Source: Alphaproteobacteria bacterium (GTDB lineage Bacteria > Pseudomonadota > Alphaproteobacteria > Micropepsales > Micropepsaceae). From it: 64,000 nt of DNA. This document shows, piece after piece, positions 60,201-64,000 of this stretch. The notes below the pieces were generated by a model. It saw only the letters and a list, made by a program, of their open reading frames with translations. It had not been told where the DNA came from and ran no database searches. The DNA is taken from assembly GCA_019241645.1 (NCBI GenBank), contig JAFAWQ010000016.1:1-64000 (forward strand), written 5' to 3'. Position numbers and translations under genes: made by a program. Positions within the stretch are counted from its first letter, which is position 1. Each line of letters opens with the position of its first letter.

Positions 60201-63200
60201 GCCGCCCGGTATGTGAATGAGGCCGGCGTTGTACAGCTTGCTGACAGCCAGCGTCGCGCCAGCTTCCCCGATGATCGAGCCGCCCTGTGCGACATCGAGT
60301 TCGATAAGGCCACCGAGCGAGAGATTGATCGGGTGCGCATCCCACGCGTCCGTAGGAATAGCAGGCGTCATCACCGAATAGAGGTCGCCGCCTGTTCCAA
60401 GACCGCGGAGACTTTGTATTTGACCGGAGTCCAGGACCGGCGAGAACAGGGACTCTGAAAGCAAAAGCGTCTGGCCCGACCCGATCGTGAGAGTCTGGGT
60501 CGCGAGCAAAGCGTTGTAACCCTCAAGCCCATTCGTGAATGTGTTCTGCTGAAGATCGGTCTTGTAGGAGGTGATGTTGTAATTCGAAAATCCGGAACGC
60601 GAGAAAAAGTCGAGCGGCAGCTCTGTTCCGACCTCTGCCTGCCCGTCGCCGAAAGCGATTTGCGGCGTGACAAGATTGAACGTTCCGCCGCCGGCAAAAC
60701 CTGCGGCCAAGATCGTTCCGTCCAGCGAAACCCGCGCGTTGATCTGCGACGGGTTGACCGCGACAATATCGTTGCCTTGAAAATCGATCCCGTTAACGCG
60801 GAATCCGGGTAATGTGCCGGGACTGTAGTTGGGATCGTCCGCCAGCTGAAAATACGTGGTTTCTTCAATGAGACTTAGGTCGCCGCCACGCGCCGAAAGA
60901 TCGAACGTTCCGATCGGGCGAACGTAACCGCCGCCTGAAACGTCGATCAGCGATCCCTGGTTGAGCAATATACTTCCGCTGATATCGACATTTTCCTTCG
61001 GCGCGTCTGGATCGCCGGTATTGGCACGATCCTGTCCCAGCAACTGCCGCGGCGCGGCGATCAAGGTGATCGAGCCGCCGTCAGTATATACGTCTCCAGA
61101 CATATGATCGGCATCGGCGCCGAAATTGTTGATCCATAGCCCGCGGGTGGAAAGGGTTCCGTTTACGACGATGTCGTAAGATCCCAGTTGCGGCTGGTCA
61201 TCGGGCATGAAGACCGAACCGACGCCCGCATTGATCGTCTGTAGGCGGATAGTTCCGGACGGCACCGTGATGTTGCCATCGATCGTTATTGTGCGGCCCG
61301 CCAGCCCGTTGAAAACACCGCCCGGCGAGAGGTTCAGCGTGGCATCAGACTCGACGTGGATCTTTCCACTGGTTTGCAGGGAGACCTCGCTCAACCCCAT
61401 GCCAGACAAGGCATCGCTTGAAAGACTAATTGTCTGCTGCCGGTCCAGCGGGAGATACGAGGCCTCGTCTCGCTGCGGCGTAACCAGGTTGCCGAATTCG
61501 TCAACGTAGACCGATTGGCCGAACGCCAGATCGGAACTCACCGGATGATAATTCGCTTCGCCAACGATCGAGATATCGCCGCCGCCAGTCAGATTTACCG
61601 TACTACCTTGATTCTCCGCGAGGGCCTGCACGAACAGCAGGCCACCGGATGGCAATTGCGACGGCGCGCCCTGCAGTGCGCGGTTGTCCCCAAAAATGGA
61701 AGAAGTTCCGGTGCCAATCCGCGCATCCGCGATTTGCCGTTGGCCGGCAAAGGCCTCCCCGTAAACCGAACCATCGAGCACGATAGACGAGCCCTTGAGA
61801 GTCAGTGAGCCAGCGTCATGTCCTTCAGAATACCCCGTTTCGTAGCGAGCGCCGAGGAGAAGAGGACTGGCCCAGCTCTGACTCATCCCCCAACGTGGCT
61901 GGTCGAGCGTGTACCCCGTGTAGATCCCGACATAATCGCCATTGGGATCAGCAACCGAAATATCGACAATTTGCCCGCTTGCGGTGATGAGCTGCGTCGT
62001 TTGCACGAAGCCCGCTTCGAACTGCACCCATCCGCCCGAAATGTCGATCGTAGCGCCACTCTTGACGATAATATCCGGTGCGTTTTTCGCGTCTGACCCT
62101 GCAGCGTGCGAACGAACGCCGAGCGTCACGTTGCCGCCTTTCGTCATCAGCTCCTTGACGCTGATCCCGACCTGTTGGGCATAGCTTGCCGCATCGATCA
62201 ATGGCGAGCCGATCCATGCTGTTCCGTCGGCCCGCACGCCCGAGAGCCGCGGGTCCACGAAAACGGTGGCGCCATTAAGCCAGCTGTTGCGGTAGTTTGG
62301 ATCGTTGGCGAGTTCGTTGCCTTTGACGGGGCTGATACGAATGCTGTTGCGAAAGGCGGGGATAATGACATCCGTCAGCCCTGCGACATCGATGATCGCG
62401 CCGTTATCGATGAAAACGCGCGATTTGCCCTGCGAACTTGAGTCGTCGGTCGAGCTTGCCCCCGACGCCGAGCCGATATCCATATTCGCGGCCGGCGCGA
62501 ACAGCATCGCATTCTGCTGAATTTCGATGCGCGAGCTGTCTGACCCAATGCTAATCCGGGACAGTTTGAAATCTTCCAGCGATACCGGATCCTGCGGGAT
62601 CGTTCCGCCATCCTCAGGCGTAATTGCCATGGTGCTTCCGGTGCCGATCTGGATGTCGCCGCCGGTGAGCTGAATGAATCCGTTTCGTGAAACGCTGGTA
62701 GTGCTCTCCAGCAATCCATCCTGAATAATGGCGCCGAACTGCGTCGTACCCAACGAGAGGTAGCCTTGCGGCACATCAATGATCGCGTTTGGAGAGTTGA
62801 TAACGTACTCGCCCGGCGTGCTGTCCACAGTCTGCGCGACGAAGCCACGCACGTCCGGGTTATCGCTCCCGGATGCCCCGGTGGACCCAATGAGACGGAT
62901 GTCGCGGCCCGCCTGTAGCGCCACCTCGCCAAGGGGCGAATACAGCGTGCCTGAATTGACGATCTTAGGCGCCCCCATGAATATGAAACCGCCCTCTTCG
63001 GTGGCGATTTGGGCACCGGCGTTTACATTGATCATACCTTCGAGCAGCGGGTCGGTCACGAGTTGGCCGGTTCCCGGATCGAGATATTGCTGCGACGAGA
63101 ACGTGTATGCGGTCGCTTGGTCTTGATCTGAGGCCTGTTCGGCGAAGCCAAGCAGCCCGAACGCCTGAAATTCCAGATTGCGGTCCTTGATATTGAGGGG

Positions 63201-64000
63201 GAGTTTTCCGGTAGGATCGTAAGATCGCCCGATTTCAAGAGAGGTAGCTATCAGCGATTCGACATTGATCTGCGACTTGCCGCCAAAGACTATGCCGTTC
63301 TGATTTATGATGAGGACGGTACCGGGAGCCTTGATCGTGCCCAGTATCTGGCTCGGCGCCGGCACGTCATTCGGGTTGCGCAATCCGGTGTTTGGATCCA
63401 GCTGCCCAACAACGCGATTCAGCGCCACCCAGCCCGGCTGCGCCTGTCCGTTCTGGGACTGGTCAAACGTCAGCGTCGTGTTCTTACCGACATTGAAAGT
63501 TTCCCAAGACAAAATGGCCCGGGCCTGCGTCTGGTGAATGGTGACATCCACGCCGTCCCCCGTCTTGGTTTGTGTCGGCTGATCGGCTCCATCCCAAGTA
63601 TGCACGCCGGTTGTGTCGTTCGCCGCCGAAACAGGATCGTCAACGGGATCCAGCCCACCTTCCCCAAGTCCATCCGGAACATTGGTTTGAAGCGCAGCTG
63701 CGGCTTCCCGCGCCGCTTCCTGAGCTTGATCCGCCATGTCGACGGCTGTCGAAACTCGGGCGCCATATTGCAGCGCGCGTAACCGCGCCGAGGCCATTCC
63801 GGCCGCCGTCTTGGCGTTCTGGCCGATGGTTCCGCCGCCCTGCGCAGGCAAAGGGGCGCGTTGCGCGATGACGGTCCTGGCGATGTTATTGACGCCTCGA
63901 AGAACCGCAAGCTGCGAATTGCTTCCTGCCTGCGACACCTGCACGCTCATCCCGGCTGCCAGAGCCAACACGCTCGCACCTTTCAAGAGATGGCGGCGGA
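51252..64000 (-). CDS. Filamentous haemagglutinin family adhesin (TpsA-like), 5' end outside window
   Basis: More than 4,240 residues are visible, and the N-terminus continues past the right edge. The visible start reads RRHLLKGASVLALAAGMSV, a signal-peptide tail ending VSQA. The TPS/haemagglutination domain is clear ('AILSWETFNVGKNTTLTFDQ', 'WVALNRVVGQ', 'LIINQNGIVFGGKSQIN'), and the rest is a long series of short beta-strands ('IDVSGGG', 'TVDVSG', 'SIDFSSG') typical of a right-handed beta-helix. The C-terminal part ('VYLVAPRGTVDAGDAGVRVAGN') resembles the family end and finishes in a basic tail. It would be a secreted surface adhesin. Its transporter (TpsB) is probably outside the window. 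The glycosyltransferase gene follows. Confidence 0.92.
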   Translation of the reverse strand, partial: RRHLLKGASVLALAAGMSVQVSQAGSNSQLAVLRGVNNIARTVIAQRAPLPAQGGGTIGQNAKTAAGMASARLRALQYGARVSTAVDMADQAQEAAREAAAALQTNVPDGLGEGGLDPVDDPVSAANDTTGVHTWDGADQPTQTKTGDGVDVTIHQTQARAILSWETFNVGKNTTLTFDQSQNGQAQPGWVALNRVVGQLDPNTGLRNPNDVPAPSQILGTIKAPGTVLIINQNGIVFGGKSQINVESLIATSLEIGRSYDPTGKLPLNIKDRNLEFQAFGLLGFAEQASDQDQATAYTFSSQQYLDPGTGQLVTDPLLEGMINVNAGAQIATEEGGFIFMGAPKIVNSGTLYSPLGEVALQAGRDIRLIGSTGASGSDNPDVRGFVAQTVDSTPGEYVINSPNAIIDVPQGYLSLGTTQFGAIIQDGLLESTTSVSRNGFIQLTGGDIQIGTGSTMAITPEDGGTIPQDPVSLEDFKLSRISIGSDSSRIEIQQNAMLFAPAANMDIGSASGASSTDDSSSQGKSRVFIDNGAIIDVAGLTDVIIPAFRNSIRISPVKGNELANDPNYRNSWLNGATVFVDPRLSGVRADGTAWIGSPLIDAASYAQQVGISVKELMTKGGNVTLGVRSHAAGSDAKNAPDIIVKSGATIDISGGWVQFEAGFVQTTQLITASGQIVDISVADPNGDYVGIYTGYTLDQPRWGMSQSWASPLLLGARYETGYSEGHDAGSLTLKGSSIVLDGSVYGEAFAGQRQIADARIGTGTSSIFGDNRALQGAPSQLPSGGLLFVQALAENQGSTVNLTGGGDISIVGEANYHPVSSDLAFGQSVYVDEFGNLVTPQRDEASYLPLDRQQTISLSSDALSGMGLSEVSLQTSGKIHVESDATLNLSPGGVFNGLAGRTITIDGNITVPSGTIRLQTINAGVGSVFMPDDQPQLGSYDIVVNGTLSTRGLWINNFGADADHMSGDVYTDGGSITLIAAPRQLLGQDRANTGDPDAPKENVDISGSILLNQGSLIDVSGGGYVRPIGTFDLSARGGDLSLIEETTYFQLADDPNYSPGTLPGFRVNGIDFQGNDIVAVNPSQINARVSLDGTILAAGFAGGGTFNLVTPQIAFGDGQAEVGTELPLDFFSRSGFSNYNITSYKTDLQQNTFTNGLEGYNALLATQTLTIGSGQTLLLSESLFSPVLDSGQIQSLRGLGTGGDLYSVMTPAIPTDAWDAHPINLSLGGLIELDVAQGGSIIGEAGATLAVSKLYNAGLIHIPGGAIIQSEVLPSLYNDPATTLAIRSLSDAFTVNADGTIDEGAPNALGILGSDGNPLTNAQLAATYSFYFLGAKLGATDGIVLAAGSTTDLSGTSILDPRATAFTQDAGHIRTGRIISGGIIETRTAKLTDDALFTTALGTSVYNSTNPVGQIGVDYLTADPGAVIDISGTADVFELPSYSGRLTPTEVWSDGGTIAMGNGGTLTGATIHAEGGGAHGMGGTLITLDPTLSQNDPEQPTRDAISAELIEKAGFDTLVAEGSLSSVGDVTLKLGRGFFLVSRPYDGLLDLNNTQQRDELAPVISAGGYLEIDAPYIRFDSVLQNVSTPYQGDLGGNTVVFKADEIDISGAVLFDQSIAEVQLNATGDIRLSGVRPWQQIFDLNPQSVQNSLVGQLAVNGNLEITAGQVYPTTGSKFYVTSSNADGTITFERSGTETPPVPYSAGGNLTIQAANIVQGGVIRVPIGTLTLGGDDPFTITTDGIATQFAPATESTVATEGSITSVSAEGLVIPYGITTDQLEWFFGPTGSDELKAPPAATLNIGGTDVSLESGATVDVSGGGDLFAYEFISGIGGSKDVLDRFSTDPYTSLNGYQYPDGRQVYAIVPGLSNSIVAAYDPIYSAQYGDLYSPQNAGQQVYLQGIPGLAPGWYTLLPAKYAMLPGGMRIVENTRAVNLSMGRPGRLRDGSYVVSGYYGTAGTDSYQSTLTSFTVQSQNIFRKYSNIALTSANLKFAQDAAHNGQLPPRLPVDAGRLVLAPARTLEVETELEATPGEGGRGSQVDVSGTDFDIVSALPDVLQDGTIYLTADSLTNLNASSLLIGGVRTDNSDGTTSLDITAETILVNNDASHPLTGPEVILAVDGSGSSITLENGATIIASGKVDDPRSGDYLIDGSGDMSGQGAVLRVSTGPQRLVTRTNIDEDASVGRLDVGRADLEGISLLLESSGDLTASPDATIKAEQLALGASKVTFTSNGDGLSGLVITPELQALFGQANALTIRTPGSIDFSSGTYHFNNLTLDTPGLELIDGNSVVLDADTLTLANHEEAGAACDSEGAADCGGGALTIHASEIDFGSGTVRTYGFGGSVTLAGTSGIFAQGKKSVFDVGPATLNLQTPFLADRALAPVPGQPMLIPDLTLTTTGDVFITNPTNGKPGDIDGAPGSSISINGDSVSISGTTIRATAGLLHITADDDITVGDGAKLETPGYSHNFGDAADPYIVSAPGGLLQLTAVNGDIDLQAGSLLSVGGGRGSAGTLELQAAQGGVTFDGMLDASAPDKGGSFILDENDAFDLSTLGGIIGTEFNGMIAIRTATGDLVLANGQTLKAHNVVLTADGGLVDIAGTIDASGATGGIINLFGLDGVTLESESLLDAHATGYGIYSTRQARGGDVFVGTDGDGAIRVENGAAIDVSARNTRDRLVPVFRNGTVYYIYVPGDFGGTVHFRSSVIEQEDGDTVNVFYDGTIKGATNITLEGFKKFDLEQIAADPNFVGVTIDENGRVVLDVGAKGSDGQINWLADYGDGTLVQFVQDFDISAANGQLGSLIDSGVFHEAPGMELDYSGDIVLSSNWNLGAGIVNVAAAVRAGLMAELPTVDGKYYVLPGKEGEVFRRFTTLIYRTDGSVYGEPGILTIRAGGTLDIKGSITDGFFQFHDQNDPDYLNMALGGGDKIYSAFIRTGCFGSCAGILQWQMMAAPPGSYVSIAFPGSGSLSSILFNPAPYSAEANSPAALGSLDGNTGDPLGSAQLFPLLTRWNGDAVPVESWSYRLVGGADLASVDPLRVIPGADGNLIIEGEKKYTYFATKDGATSAFGDTLLLGLSTESGIQLLSADDWYNAFVAANPGLDANSYTFINLGLAPKDVQNFLINLANDFFAQYPDQFQIFQSKGAFGISTSLNLAAKFMAQAVAPDFSQFKGEYKPPKPPVITKPTTAYVRTLVRTGTGNIDLAAAGNIDLTNGPVVKRDQNGNGNCKGGDQCLQVGGTAVYTAGHLVDPSKQIITDALSGLTVALDPGGFVPTNDFIWDPMLNGYQYGAGGAPDSPGVGYSGILIANPVYLTDGGDISMQAGADILGRRDVWTSGLIGRYYNATNGFGYTWIGQGDQPWRTGRTGTAPNLRINPQLFTEGVGALGGGNIRIRAGRDISDLSIVDDTTVTTASAAFNSKPGSSLALVTFGGGDVDVEAGRDLLGGRLDVGSGFANIVIGGNVQSAGDIQTSFESDITQANGLRIRLTDGNIGLWARGDLQIQGITALGVTGATNDSTQNLDEHGFYSTSAGVSLIADGNVTIDNKGADVLTEKDSFTHDNATAVYPGSLTAVSLTGDLVLATGGTGVATSILLYPSPSGNLQLAAANNIAPTVIAMSDADPGLLPGFFSTFEAGLSGLVFGFPGILPDMSAIERRDLHNRRATHLGDAVPNRIYAGSDILDMIISVPKQTRIGAGRDIVNMMFFGQNLSGGDITRIAAGRDITATTKLVQPVIEDNPLVFGNPEAAVQGNTFVIAGPGSFFLEAGRDMGPFLNSAVTDGFELLVNGETGSTGKLVFAGGVLSVGNDWNPWLPAGGASLFVEFGVGKGQNFDGFRDYYLDPANLPNLDGDLFAQVTDANGNLVPDRNRPIYGPILIEWMQAHAAAKLREAYGTTDVDFQQAYDVFTTLPELEQRVFILGNVYFNELKQTSIPDGPSYKQYTRGYRAVNTLFPSSYGYTENDLTGGGNGSNQPVETGNLDLRLATIQTDHGGNIYLVGPGGRVLAGSTVRTADQAARRTYDGGRLFAGAPFDALYPATITAIPIGYEGILTLRGGSIFTFTDTDFLLNQSRLFTEGGGDIAMWSSNGDLNAGQGPKTSANFPPVVVRIDENLFIELDSVSGVSGAGIAAFEPGPGEPAPNVYLVAPRGTVDAGDAGVRVAGNLFIAAQTVANANNFTVGGSSFGVPGSSTVDVAAQTSASSASASAEQIAQSFAAAHGQQNAPSIISVDFLGMVDDSEELKRKRRRSTGS

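Noticed and set aside
51354..63900. Numerous long frames on both strands inside the adhesin gene
   Set aside because: They are shadows of the repetitive GC-rich adhesin frame, which is open throughout and carries the family motifs.

Overview
The window looks like a chromosome segment of a high-GC, Gram-negative alphaproteobacterium. The reasons are an ATP12-type F1-ATPase assembly chaperone, split biotin-dependent acyl-CoA carboxylases, a ScfR/RamB-type short-chain acyl-CoA regulator, a TonB-dependent receptor and a filamentous-haemagglutinin adhesin. GTG starts are frequent. No species is assigned. There is no prophage, insertion sequence, CRISPR array or rRNA.

Layout. (1) 1-4.7 kb, minus strand: branched-chain acyl-CoA catabolism, with isovaleryl-CoA dehydrogenase, a thiolase, two small unknowns and a methylcrotonyl-CoA carboxylase beta subunit cut by the window edge; a secreted cupin gene lies in between on the plus strand. 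(2) 4.9-10.2 kb: a CFA-synthase-like methyltransferase, a YkgJ-type cysteine-cluster protein, tRNA-Leu(GAG), lipB, a 42-residue His-rich exported peptide and a TonB-dependent receptor. (3) 10.2-23.8 kb: propionate and acetate metabolism. pccA is translationally coupled to an M28 peptidase. pccB, atp12 and a ScfR-type regulator form an operon, and aceB-aceA diverge from the regulator. A RidA-family gene and a 467-bp palindrome-bounded DUF559 element lie between pccA and pccB. (4) 23.8-29.8 kb: an aerobic CoA-dependent anthranilate (2-aminobenzoate) degradation cluster with a fused monooxygenase/reductase, a RidA protein, an enoyl-CoA hydratase, an SDR and a benzoate-CoA-ligase-type enzyme.

(5) 29.8-34.4 kb: the most novel-looking locus. 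A 57-residue peptide with a double-glycine-like leader is followed by two tandem proteins that I read as cupin-like plus HEAT-like, and a TPR-sensor histidine kinase diverges from them. This resembles a ribosomal peptide (RiPP-like) locus with unfamiliar candidate enzymes. (6) 34.4-44.8 kb: a DsbA-NhaA fusion, penicillin-binding protein 1C and a thioester-containing alpha-2-macroglobulin, a periplasmic defence and envelope set. (7) 44.9-47.6 kb: a Rieske oxygenase and asnS. (8) 47.7-64 kb: a giant filamentous-haemagglutinin adhesin (over 4,240 residues, 5' end outside the window) followed by a large glycosyltransferase that may modify it.

All functional calls come from reading translated sequence and motifs. 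No database search was possible.
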